Source: Actinopolymorpha alba DSM 45243 (GTDB taxonomy: Bacteria > Actinomycetota > Actinomycetes > Propionibacteriales > Actinopolymorphaceae). Taken from it: 64,000 nucleotides of DNA. This document shows, one piece after another, positions 24,546-32,297 of this stretch. Under the pieces are notes generated by a model. That model ran no database searches. It had not been told where the DNA came from and was given only the letters and a program-made list of their open reading frames with translations. The position numbers and the translations under genes are program-made. The stretch covers positions 19,830 to 83,829 of the forward strand of contig NZ_KB892758.1 of assembly GCF_000373925.1 (NCBI RefSeq). Reading direction: 5' to 3'. Within the stretch, counting starts at the first letter, position 1. Each line of letters starts with the position of its first letter.

Positions 24546-26810
24546 GTGCACCGACTCGACCATGCCAGTGACATCACGGTTGTCGGCGGCGGACTGGCCG
24601 GAGTGTGCGCCGCGATCGCCGCGGCCCGGCACGGCGCCCGGGTCGCGCTGGTGCAGAACCGCCCGGTGCTGGGCGGCAACGCCTCCTCGGAGATCCGGGT
24701 GTGGGTGTGCGGGGCGACCGCGCACGGGGTGCACCAGTGGGCCCGGGAGACCGGGATCATGGGCGAGCTGTTCGTGGAGAACCAGTTCCGCAACCCGGAG
24801 GGCAACCCGTACTACTGGGATCTCACCGTGCTCGAGGCGGTCCGGGCCGAACCGAACATCGCCCTGTTCCTGAACACCGACGTGCATGAGGTAGCCGCGA
24901 GCGGGCCTGCCGACCGGCGTACGATCACCGCGGTCACCGGCTGGCAGCAGGGGTCGGAAAAGTCGATCACCTTCACCTCGCCGGTGTTCCTGGACTGTAC
25001 GGGCGATGGACTGGTCGGTCATCTCGCCGGCGCCGAGGTGATGACCGGACGCGAGGCGCGCGAGGTGTTCGGCGAACCGTGGGCACCCGAGGTGCCGGAC
25101 AACAACACGCTCGGATCGACGATCCTGTTCTACAGCAAGGATGCCGGTCAGCCGTCGAAGTTCGTCCCGCCGAGCTTCGCGGTCGATCTCGGCACCACCG
25201 CGATCCCGGACCACCGGGTGATCCGCACCGACATGAAGGGGTGCGCGTTCTGGTGGATCGAATGGGGCGGCGAGCTCGACGTCGTCGCCGACAATGAGCG
25301 GATCCGGGACGAGCTGCAGGCCGTGGTGTACGGGATCTGGGACCACATCAAGAACTCCGGACGGTACGACGGTGTCGAGAACCTCACCCTGGAATGGATC
25401 GGGTCGGTGCCGGGCAAGCGGGAGTACCGCCGGTTCGTCGGTGATCATGTGCTCACCCAGCACAATGTGCTCGGCCAGACCGTATTCGACGACGCGATCG
25501 GGTTCGGCGGCTGGTCGATCGACCTGCACCCGCCGGGCGGGGTTTACGCGACCGAGCCGGGGTCGCGGCACTGGTACTCCGACGGTACGTACGACATCCC
25601 GCTGCGCTCGCTGTACTCCCGCAACGTCACCAACCTCTGGATGGCCGGCCGCAACATCTCCGCGTCGCACGTCGCGTTCGGCTCGACCCGGGTGATGGCG
25701 ACCTGTGCGGTGCTCGGCGAGGCAGCCGGGCTCGGGGCGGCGGTGGCGCTCGCCGCCGGACTGACCCCGCACGAGCTCGCCGGGCCGGAGTTCACCCGGA
25801 TGCGTCGCGCGCTGGTCCGGACCGACGCGTCGGTGGTCGGGGTGCTCAACGACGACCCCGACGACCTGGCGCGGGCCGCGACCGTGCACGTCAGCTCCAC
25901 CCGGACTGTGCTCGGCAGCGAGTTGTCCGGCGAGACATGGCCGCTGGATCGCGATCTCGGCATTGTGTTGCCCCTTGGTGCCGCGCCCGGGGCGCTCGAG
26001 TTGCTCGCCGACGTCGACGGCCCGACCACACTGCAGGCGGAGTTCCGTCGCACCAGCGCACCGCGCAACTACCTCCCGGACCGGCTGGTGGCGCGCGCCG
26101 ACGTGCCGCTGGTGCCGGGGGAGAAGCAGTGGGTGAAGATCGATCCGGTCCCGGCCATCCACGATCACGATGATCATGGCCCGGACCGGACCGACGCGGG
26201 CGACAACGTGTTGGTCGTGGTCCGGGCGAACCCGGCGGTCCGGCTGTGGGCGAGCACCGACTGGGTGCCGGGCGTGGCGCACCTGCGTCGGCGCGATGCG
26301 GGTGAGGACGAGAAGTGGTCCGAGCAGTTCCGCGAGTGGCGAGCCATCGGTCCGCACGACGGGGTGGTGTTCCGGGTGGTCGACCCGATCCGCACGCTCG
26401 CGGCGGACCGGCTGGTCGGCGGGTACGCCCGTCCGTACGGCGGACCGCAACTGTGGTCCTCGGCCGACCTGGACACCGACCCGACGCCGACCGTCGAGCT
26501 GCGCTGGGACACCCCGGTCACCCTGTCGGAGGTGCAACTGGTGCTTGACGACGACGTAGCCACCGACCTGATCAACCTGCACCACCACCGCACCCCGGAC
26601 GAGGTGCTGCCGACGCTGGTACGCGACTACGACCTGGAACTACACACCCGCGACGGTTGGCAGCCGATCGACCGGGTCCGGGGCAACCGGCGCCGGCACC
26701 GCCGGCACCACCTGACGCCGCCGCGCACCGGCGATGCGCTCCGGGTCCGGGTGCTCGCGACCAACGGTCATGATTATGCGCACGTGATCAAGCTCCGTGC
26801 CTACAGGTGA
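24546..26810 (+). CDS. FAD-dependent oxidoreductase (FAD_oxidored type), 754 aa
   Basis: GTG start at 24546 with AAGGAGG 9 bases upstream. The N-terminus has the FAD dinucleotide fold DITVVGGGLAGVCAAIAAARHGARVALVQNRP and the family hallmark LGGNASSEIRVWVCGA. Later come FLDCTGDGLVGHLAGAEVMTGREA and a second FAD-contact LWMAGRNISASHVAFGSTRVMATCAVLGEAAG. The C-terminal about 250 residues are beta-rich with WDTPVTLSEVQLVLDDD, a discoidin-like accessory domain. Relatives are often encoded in sugar-transport operons and oxidise sugars or sugar acids. The ABC genes once upstream have been deleted (scar at 24392-24512), so this enzyme is orphaned but intact. Confidence 0.88.
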   Translation: MHRLDHASDITVVGGGLAGVCAAIAAARHGARVALVQNRPVLGGNASSEIRVWVCGATAHGVHQWARETGIMGELFVENQFRNPEGNPYYWDLTVLEAVRAEPNIALFLNTDVHEVAASGPADRRTITAVTGWQQGSEKSITFTSPVFLDCTGDGLVGHLAGAEVMTGREAREVFGEPWAPEVPDNNTLGSTILFYSKDAGQPSKFVPPSFAVDLGTTAIPDHRVIRTDMKGCAFWWIEWGGELDVVADNERIRDELQAVVYGIWDHIKNSGRYDGVENLTLEWIGSVPGKREYRRFVGDHVLTQHNVLGQTVFDDAIGFGGWSIDLHPPGGVYATEPGSRHWYSDGTYDIPLRSLYSRNVTNLWMAGRNISASHVAFGSTRVMATCAVLGEAAGLGAAVALAAGLTPHELAGPEFTRMRRALVRTDASVVGVLNDDPDDLARAATVHVSSTRTVLGSELSGETWPLDRDLGIVLPLGAAPGALELLADVDGPTTLQAEFRRTSAPRNYLPDRLVARADVPLVPGEKQWVKIDPVPAIHDHDDHGPDRTDAGDNVLVVVRANPAVRLWASTDWVPGVAHLRRRDAGEDEKWSEQFREWRAIGPHDGVVFRVVDPIRTLAADRLVGGYARPYGGPQLWSSADLDTDPTPTVELRWDTPVTLSEVQLVLDDDVATDLINLHHHRTPDEVLPTLVRDYDLELHTRDGWQPIDRVRGNRRRHRRHHLTPPRTGDALRVRVLATNGHDYAHVIKLRAYR

Positions 26811-26847
26811 CGGGTGGCAGGGCTGGGCATCCGGGGGATCGCCTCGC

Positions 26848-27618
26848 TCAGACGTCGCGGCGGTAGGCGCTCGGCGTGAACCCGAGGACGGTGCGGAAGT
26901 CGTTCGCCAGGTGCGCCTGGTCGGTGTAGCCGAGCTCGGCGGCGAGGCCCGCCAGCGGCTCGTCCGGATGCTCGCGGATCCGCTGCGCCGCCTCCTGCAG
27001 CCGTCGGCGACGGATCATCGCCGACGGCGGCACTCCCAAGTAGCGGTGTGCGACGCGCTGCAGGGTGCGCGCCGACGCCGCGAGCGCCGCGGCGGCGTCC
27101 TCGACGCGGAGGATGCGCGAGTCGCTCATCAGTAGCTCGGTAAGGCGTCCCGCGAGCTCGGCCTCCGGCGTTGGTGGCACCCGGCGCGTCTGCCACCACG
27201 CATCGAAGGCCGCGACGGCGCGGTCGTGCCGGTCGGGGCCGGCGAACGCACGACAGACCGCGTCGTGGAGGTCCGGCAGCTCCAGCGGCAGCTCCCGGTC
27301 CACGCTCGCGGCGGGTTCCACCGGGAGCGTGGCCGTCGCCGCCGGTCGCAGCAGCGCGCCTACCGCCCACCCCCGTCCGGTGAGTTCGCGTTCCGCGAGC
27401 CGGGTGGCCGGTCCGGACAGCACAACCCCCGAGGGATCGACGACGAGGTTGCACGCCGGATACGGCAGGATCAGCTGTCGCGAGACCGTGCCGTCGGCGA
27501 GCTCCCACTCCGGGATCCAGTACCACGCGACGAGATCCGCGAGCGCGGGATCCGGGAGAGCTCGCGTCAGCCGCGGGGCCGCGCCCGGGAAGATCACCCC
27601 GCGCGTCGCGTCCGTCAT
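26848..27618 (-). CDS. AraC-family regulator with DUF6597-type N-domain, 256 aa
   Basis: I choose ATG 27618. A longer in-frame reading to 27810 would overlap the divergent VOC gene. The N-terminal domain (VIFPGAAPRLTRALPDPALADLVAWYWIPEW, LPYPACNLVVDPSG) matches the small beta-barrel often found on single-component AraC regulators. The C-terminal double HTH is clear: ILRVEDAAAALAASARTLQRVAHRYLGVPPSAMIRRRRLQEAA and LAAELGYTDQAHLANDFRTVLGFTPSAYRR. It is divergent from the VOC gene with 67 bases between, a typical regulator-target arrangement. Confidence 0.9.
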   Translation of the reverse strand: MTDATRGVIFPGAAPRLTRALPDPALADLVAWYWIPEWELADGTVSRQLILPYPACNLVVDPSGVVLSGPATRLAERELTGRGWAVGALLRPAATATLPVEPAASVDRELPLELPDLHDAVCRAFAGPDRHDRAVAAFDAWWQTRRVPPTPEAELAGRLTELLMSDSRILRVEDAAAALAASARTLQRVAHRYLGVPPSAMIRRRRLQEAAQRIREHPDEPLAGLAAELGYTDQAHLANDFRTVLGFTPSAYRRDV

Positions 27619-27685
27619 CGCTCCAGCGTAGAACGTGTCGCGTATCTCCAAGACCGCTGCAGGCGACGCGCCGTACCGTCGCGGC

Positions 27686-28225
27686 ATGAGCACGACGAGC
27701 ACCCCCAACGCGCCGGGCACCCCCGCGGCGAGCACCCGCGGCGTCTCCGGCGCCCACACCACCGGCGGCCGCCCGAACGGATCCACCTCGCTCACCCCGT
27801 TCCTCGCCATCTCCGGCGCCCGCGAGGCGATCGCGTTCTACGTCGATGTGTTCGGCGCGCGCGTCGTCGAAGTCACCGAGATGGGCGGCGTCGTCGCCCA
27901 TGCCGAGCTCGACTTCGGCTGCGGGCACCTCCAGATCGGCGAGCCCATGCCGGACTACCACCTCGTCGCCGCCCCTGTGGGCGGTGACGACTGCTACTCG
28001 ATGGGCCTGTACGTCCCGGACGTCGACGAGACGGCCGCGAGGGCCGTGGCCGCCGGCGCGACCGTCCGCGAGGCGCCGTCGACCTTCGTCTCCGGCGATC
28101 GGTACGCGAGCATCCGGGATCCGTTCGGCGTGCGGTGGTCGATCATGACGCGCGTCGAGGATCTGTCCGAGCAGGAGAGCGCCGCCCGCGTGGCGGAGTG
28201 GGCCGCGTCGTTCAGCCAGGGTTGA
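27686..28225 (+). CDS. VOC/glyoxalase-family protein, 179 aa
   Basis: ATG at 27686. After a low-complexity N-terminus (TSTPNAPGTPAASTRG) there is a PhnB-like VOC fold: SLTPFLAISGAREAIAFYVDVFGARVVEVTEMGGVVAHAELDFGCGHLQIGEPMPDY, then SMGLYVPDVDETAARAVAAGATVREAP and DRYASIRDPFGVRWSIMTRVEDLS. Acidic and His positions for a metal site are only partly present. It is probably a small-molecule-binding enzyme controlled by the divergent AraC regulator. Confidence 0.88.
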   Translation: MSTTSTPNAPGTPAASTRGVSGAHTTGGRPNGSTSLTPFLAISGAREAIAFYVDVFGARVVEVTEMGGVVAHAELDFGCGHLQIGEPMPDYHLVAAPVGGDDCYSMGLYVPDVDETAARAVAAGATVREAPSTFVSGDRYASIRDPFGVRWSIMTRVEDLSEQESAARVAEWAASFSQG

Positions 28226-28290
28226 GTGCGTCGACCGCCGCGGGCAGGAGAGCTGCTGGGACAGCCGGGATAGCGATGCTGTCGTGGTGG

Positions 28291-28313
28291 CCTATTGCGT
28301 AATACGCAATAGG
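28291..28313. promoter_or_regulatory. Palindromic operator for IclR-family regulator
   Basis: Perfect palindrome with 11-bp arms (left arm CCTATTGCGTA) and one central base, centred at 28302, 53 bases before the IclR GTG. It shares the core ATTGCGYA-N-TRCGCAAT and the spacing with the palindrome at 24331-24349. It is probably an autoregulatory site. Confidence 0.72.
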
Positions 28314-28354
28314 CGGCCTATTGGTATGCCTCAGGCAAACTCTAGACTTTCGTC

Positions 28355-29140
28355 GTGCGCACCGCAGACGATTCCCCGGGCGGCATCGACCGCGATGGTC
28401 AAGTGCAGGCGTTGGCGCGCGGGATCGAGATCCTGGAGCACCTGGTCGCCGCCGGCGGCCCGCTCACGGGAGTTGAGCTCGGTCGCCGGGTCGGTCTGCA
28501 TCCGAGTTCGATCTCGCGGATCATCGGCACGCTGACGTCGATGGGTTACGCGCGTAAGGGTCCGGGTGGGTACCGGGCCGACTTCGGGTTGCTGAATTTC
28601 GTGCAGGCCGCGACGAGTATCGACGCGATCGCCCGGGCGCGAGGCGTCATCGAAGACTTTGCACAGCAGCATCACGGCAGCTTCGTCAACCTGTGCATGC
28701 TGCGCCATGGCCGGCTGATCTATCTGGTTCGGAGCATGGCCGGCCACGAAACGGTGACGGCGACGACACTTCCCCTGCAGCAGTCGTCGGCTGCGATGCG
28801 CCTGCTGGTCACGCTCGGCTTCGACGAGGGTTGCACCGTGCTGAGTGCCTCTCGCGAACAATACGGCTGGACGGGCGGGCCCGGCCTGCCACCAGATGAG
28901 AGTGCCGCGATGGCCTGGGCGATGGAGAACGTCGTTCACGACGTGCTGATCTTGGAAGGCTGGTCGGGAACGTCGATGTCCGGCGCGATCCCACTGGCTT
29001 CGATCGATGCCGACTACCCGATGGCCGTGGCGATCGGTGGGCCAGACCTGCGTATGGAACCGGACCGACTCCGGCTCGCACTGCACGAAGGGCGACGCAG
29101 CGTCGAGTTTGCGCTGCACCAGGGGAAGAGCCCGTGGTGA
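28355..29140 (+). CDS. IclR-family transcriptional regulator, 261 aa
   Basis: GTG start at 28355. The winged HTH is VQALARGIEILEHLVAAGGPLTGVELGRRVGLHPSSISRIIGTLTSMGYARKGPGGYRADFG. The C-terminal IclR effector domain includes FAQQHHGSFVNLCMLRHGRLIYLVRSMAG and a later SGAIPLASIDADYPMAVAIGGP. IclR proteins bind small organic acids or aromatic compounds. No target operon follows directly: downstream sequence is decayed. A paralogous promoter and start survive at 24331-24427. The intact regulator may control the oxidoreductase there in trans through the shared palindrome. Confidence 0.9.
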   Translation: MRTADDSPGGIDRDGQVQALARGIEILEHLVAAGGPLTGVELGRRVGLHPSSISRIIGTLTSMGYARKGPGGYRADFGLLNFVQAATSIDAIARARGVIEDFAQQHHGSFVNLCMLRHGRLIYLVRSMAGHETVTATTLPLQQSSAAMRLLVTLGFDEGCTVLSASREQYGWTGGPGLPPDESAAMAWAMENVVHDVLILEGWSGTSMSGAIPLASIDADYPMAVAIGGPDLRMEPDRLRLALHEGRRSVEFALHQGKSPW

Positions 29141-29228
29141 ACCACCAGTGGTCGGAACGCGCGGGCGCTTGATCTGGCACCCGGAAGAGGTAGAAACCAT
29201 TTCGAACAGCCGACGAACGCTTACTGTC

Positions 29229-29318
29229 GCCTACGCTGAATATGCGCCTCTATTGCTGTGGGGACCCTTCCTGCTCGTCGTGACAATCGACAACTACCGC
29301 CAACGGCGCGGACGCTAA
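29229..29318 (+). pseudogene. C-terminal fragment of the 13342-type membrane protein
   Basis: The fragment reads AYAEYAPLLLWGPFLLVVTI then DNYRQRRGR and a stop. It matches the C-terminus of the protein at 13342-13908 (CYLPLLLWGPLLAAVTVAYVRRRRNGRR) in both the LLLWGP motif and the basic tail. No upstream part of the family is present. The remaining sequence between 29141 and 29433 has no convincing gene. Confidence 0.6.
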
Positions 29319-29433
29319 TAGCAAGCCTCTCGGATGGTGCGAAGGCGGCGGAATTACAGCGAGCACCCGAAAGGGTCTTGTCGGCGAGGGGCGCCGCTGA
29401 GTGCGGCATTCCGATCGGGTCCGGCCAGGACGG

Positions 29434-29832
29434 CTATGGGCGCAGTTTGTCGTGCTCGCGGAGCACAAGGTCTGACAGGCCGGGCGGCAACATCCGCTTC
29501 ACACTGTCCGCGTATCCGGCACCGTCGGCGGGTTTCACAACCTGGTCTTCGTCCAGCCGCAGCGGCATCGAGAGGCCTTCTGACGGTACTCCGGCTGTCG
29601 GTGCGGACGCGCAGACCGCCCACACAAACGCCGACGATCCCTCTCTGCCCAGGAACCGGACCTGACACCTGCCCGGGCCCTGAAACAACATGGCCGGCAG
29701 CCGCGCAGCGATCTGTCGCTCCTCCGCCTGAACGGCCTGTGTGGTGCGGTCCGGCAGCTGATAAGGCGGCTGGGAGCAACCGGCCACCACCCCCGTCAGC
29801 AGCGCAACACTGACGCCATATCGACGAAGCAT
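29434..29832 (-). CDS. Small lipoprotein of unknown function, 132 aa
   Basis: From ATG 29832 the protein starts MLRRYGVSVALLTGVVAGCS, a lipoprotein signal with a VVAGC lipobox, so it should be anchored outside the plasma membrane. The mature part has two more cysteines (GRCQVRF and WAVCASA) and a hydrophilic C-terminus. I recognise no family. It is monocistronic, with decayed DNA on both sides. Confidence 0.72.
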   Translation of the reverse strand: MLRRYGVSVALLTGVVAGCSQPPYQLPDRTTQAVQAEERQIAARLPAMLFQGPGRCQVRFLGREGSSAFVWAVCASAPTAGVPSEGLSMPLRLDEDQVVKPADGAGYADSVKRMLPPGLSDLVLREHDKLRP

Positions 29833-29847
29833 GCCTGTGATAGTGCC

Positions 29848-30187
29848 ATACCACAACACATTCTGGCCGACGTCCTCGAGACGATCGACATCCAGATCTA
29901 CGGAAGGAAGGCGTACGAACCCTGCGCACCGTGCTGGCTCAGCGCGGAGGTCGACCCGGCCTCAGAGATCGAACGTGTGCAGGCCAAGCTGGTCAATTCC
30001 ATTCCCAAGCTTGTGCTCTTCCAACGGCTCCGGACCACTCTCGCCATGGGGTCCGACCACCCGACTGAAAGGCGATATCGCCAGCCAGATCCAGGAGTCG
30101 AAACGTCAATCTGGGAAGGACATCGCGCTCTACGCCGGCCCGACGGCAGCCTCGATGTTCATGAAGCTGGACCTCATCGATGAGTGG
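29848..30187 (+). pseudogene. Broken dihydrofolate-reductase-family (RibD C-terminal type) gene
   Basis: Frame 1 (from about 29848) reads ILADVLETIDIQIYGRKAYE and later LVNSIPKLVLFQR. Frame 2 (30047-30187) reads TTRLKGDIASQIQESKRQSG, then KDIALYAGPTAASMFMKLDLIDEW. Together these match the middle of RibD/DHFR-like proteins (YGRxTYE, KxVxS, GKDIxLxGGPxLAxxLIxxGLIDEY). There is a frameshift near 30030-30050. The N-terminal strand and the C-terminal PVxLGxG end are missing. Confidence 0.72.
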
Positions 30188-30190
30188 CCG

Positions 30191-30838
30191 CTACGTCCGG
30201 AGGCGTGTCGGCTTACGCGCTCGGGTCGTGGCCGCGCGGAGATGGCGGCGAGCGAGCGCGGCGGCGGCACTCGCGTCGCCAGCCTCGATGGCGAGGTAGA
30301 GCTCCCGGTGCTCGTCGTATACCGGTTCCAGGTCGTCGTACTGGCCGAGTAGCCAGCGCATCCGGCCGGCGAGCGAGGAGGACATCTCGGCGAGCAGTGA
30401 GTTGCCGCTGGCTTCGGTCATGGCTTCGTGGAAATCGGCGGCGGCGCGCCGGGCGGTGGTCGCGTCCCTGCGCGCGGTCGCACGGCCCTGCGTGTCGAGG
30501 CATTGCTTCATGCGGCGCAGGGCGTCGGGGTCGCGGCGCTCGGCGGCGCGGCGAACGGCGAGTGGCTCGAGTGCGATGCGGACTTCGTTCAGCTCGTCGA
30601 TGTCGCGGTCGGTGAAGGTCCGGACGGTCATCCAGGTGTTTCGCCGGGGGACGGCCAGGCCTTCGCCGGCCAGGGCGCGCAGCGCTTCCCGTACCGGTAC
30701 GCGGCTGATGCCGAGCTCCGCCGCGAGGTCGCGTTCGACGAGGCGGGAGCCCGGGGTGCGAATGCCGTCGACGATCTGTTCGCGCAGGACTCGTGCGACC
30801 CGCGCTGACTCAGTCTCGTCCTCGGTCCGGTCGCCCAT
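30191..30838 (-). CDS. GntR-family regulator, FadR/FCD type, 215 aa
   Basis: ATG 30838. N-terminal winged HTH: ARVLREQIVDGIRTPGSRLVERDLAAELGISRVPVREALRALAGEGLAVPRRNTWMTV. The helical FCD ligand domain follows (ELNEVRIALEPLAVRRAAERRDPD; AAADFHEAMTEASGNSLLAEM; YDEHRELYLAIEAGDASAAAALARRHL). The Asp and His positions are those that bind metal and carboxylate ligands in the family. It is divergent from the amidohydrolase at 31003, with a TGGTATACCA palindrome between them, so it probably represses that gene in response to a substrate-like ligand. Confidence 0.92.
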   Translation of the reverse strand: MGDRTEDETESARVARVLREQIVDGIRTPGSRLVERDLAAELGISRVPVREALRALAGEGLAVPRRNTWMTVRTFTDRDIDELNEVRIALEPLAVRRAAERRDPDALRRMKQCLDTQGRATARRDATTARRAAADFHEAMTEASGNSLLAEMSSSLAGRMRWLLGQYDDLEPVYDEHRELYLAIEAGDASAAAALARRHLRAATTRARKPTRLRT

Positions 30839-30926
30839 GGCCGCATCGTATCGAGGTCATCCGCCCCTCTGGTCGCCCGCAACGGCCTCCCGTGACCCCG
30901 CCTGCCGGGCCGGGCCGCCTGAGATT

Positions 30927-30936
30927 TGGTATACCA
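30927..30936. promoter_or_regulatory. TGGTATACCA operator for the GntR regulator
   Basis: A perfect 10-bp palindrome, TGGTATACCA, lies in the 164-base divergent region, 89 bases from the GntR start and 67 from the amidohydrolase start. FadR-type FCD regulators recognise short TNGTNNNACNA-like palindromes of this kind, so it is the likely site for the protein at 30191-30838. Confidence 0.65.
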
Positions 30937-31002
30937 TTTTTCCGCAGTGTCGTCGCCCGGTCGTGAGTTTCGGTGCGGCCGTGGGAGCAGAGGAGGCAGC
31001 AG

Positions 31003-32202
31003 ATGTCCCGGATCGTCTTGCGCAACGTCCGTCCTTGGGGTGGGGATGCCAGCGACATCCATGTCGACAACGGTTCGATCGTGGCGGTCGAGCGGGCGTC
31101 CGCTACGACTGTGGCCCAGGCCCCGGACGTCCGCGGTGAGGTGGTCGACGGCCGTGGCCTGCTCGCGATTCCGTCGTTCGTGAACGCCCACGCGCACCTG
31201 GACAAGTCCTGGTGGGGCAAACCGTGGGTGTCCTACGCCGGCGAGTCCGGCACGCAGGGCCGGATCGCCCACGAGCGCGCCCACCGCGGCGAACTCGGCA
31301 TTCCCGACCTCGAGAGCACGGTCGCCCTGGTGCGCGAGCTCGTCCGGACCGGTACGACGGCGTTCCGCAGCCATGTGGACGTTGACCTGGGCGTCGGTCT
31401 GGACGGCATCCAGGTCGTACGCGAGGCCGTCGCGGCCGTTGATCCGGGCCTCGCGCTCACGGTGGTGGCGTTCCCGCAGGACGGTGTGCTGCGTCGCCCG
31501 GGCGTGCTCGACCTGCTCGACCGGGCGGCGGCCGAGGGCGCCGACCTGGTCGGCGGGCTCGATCCCGCGTCGATCGACCGCGACCCGGTGGGCCAACTCG
31601 ACGCGCTGTTCGACCTCGCGGAGCGGCGAGGCGTCGGGCTCGACATCCACCTGCATGACTCCGGGGAGCTTGGCGCGTTCCAGTTCGAGCTGATCGTTGA
31701 GCGCACGAAGGCGACCGGCATGTCCGGGCGGGTCACCATCGCGCACGGGTTCGCCTTGGGCGATGTCCCACCGGCCCGGCAACGGGACCTGGTGGAACGA
31801 CTGGCTGACGCCGGAGTCTCGCTCACCACTGTCGCGCCGATCACGGCGTCCCCGCTTCCCCTCGACATGCTTCGGAACGCCGGTGTTCCGGTCGGCCTCG
31901 GCACCGACGGGATCCGCGACCTGTGGGGGCCCTTCGGCGACGGCGACATGCTGCGACTCGCGGGGACGCTGGCTCGACTCTCCGGGTGGCGGTACGACGA
32001 GGACCTCCGCTCGGCAGTGGAGATTGCCACGTGCGCGGGCGCCGGGTTCGTCGGCCGGACCGCTCACGACCTCGCGCCGGGTGCCCCGGCCGACATGGTC
32101 CTCCTCGACGCGGAGAACCTCCAGGACGCCGTGACCCGCGCGCCCTCGCGCGACACGGTGATCGTCGGCGGACGGGTGGTCGTGGGCCCCGGCGCCCGAT
32201 GA
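31003..32202 (+). CDS. Amidohydrolase, cytosine-deaminase-like, 399 aa
   Basis: The ATG at 31003 has GAGGAGG about 7 bases upstream. The metal-dependent hydrolase core is complete. The metal-binding motif is FVNAHAHLDKSWWGKPW, followed by FRSHVDVD, DIHLHDSGELGAFQFELI, VTIAHGFALGD, and the Asp motif VPVGLGTDGIRDLWGPFGDGDML. The HAHLDK and LGTDGIRD motifs place it in the cytosine deaminase/CodA group, which deaminates cytosine, isocytosine or related N-heterocycles. The C-terminus returns to the small beta-sandwich (APADMVLLDAENLQDAVTRAP). Cytosolic; controlled by the divergent GntR. Confidence 0.88.
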   Translation: MSRIVLRNVRPWGGDASDIHVDNGSIVAVERASATTVAQAPDVRGEVVDGRGLLAIPSFVNAHAHLDKSWWGKPWVSYAGESGTQGRIAHERAHRGELGIPDLESTVALVRELVRTGTTAFRSHVDVDLGVGLDGIQVVREAVAAVDPGLALTVVAFPQDGVLRRPGVLDLLDRAAAEGADLVGGLDPASIDRDPVGQLDALFDLAERRGVGLDIHLHDSGELGAFQFELIVERTKATGMSGRVTIAHGFALGDVPPARQRDLVERLADAGVSLTTVAPITASPLPLDMLRNAGVPVGLGTDGIRDLWGPFGDGDMLRLAGTLARLSGWRYDEDLRSAVEIATCAGAGFVGRTAHDLAPGAPADMVLLDAENLQDAVTRAPSRDTVIVGGRVVVGPGAR

Positions 32203-32243
32203 GGCGGGCCGGGTCGCCCCGGTCGTCCGCGGCTAGCACGCGG

Positions 32244-32297
32244 GTGTTCTCTTCGCTGCTGCGTTATCCGTCGTTCCGGCTCACCTGGGCCGCGACT
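32244..32297 (+). pseudogene. Possible N-terminal stub of an MFS transporter
   Basis: Just after the amidohydrolase, a GTG opens VFSSLLRYPSFRLTWAAT, which resembles the first residues of MFS transporters (LLRYPxFRLLWAA). After about 18 codons it enters the antisense of the ABC permease tail. The permease ends with an unusual extra tail (AVAGGHAVAAQVSRNDG), consistent with a recombination junction near 32290. A transporter would be a natural operon partner for the amidohydrolase. Low confidence because the fragment is short. Confidence 0.4.

Noticed and set aside
24378..26588. A 736-codon open frame on the minus strand opposite the FAD oxidoreductase
   Set aside because: High-GC antisense frame: rich in Arg, Pro, Val and His, with no domain pattern. 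The plus-strand protein is clearly the real gene.
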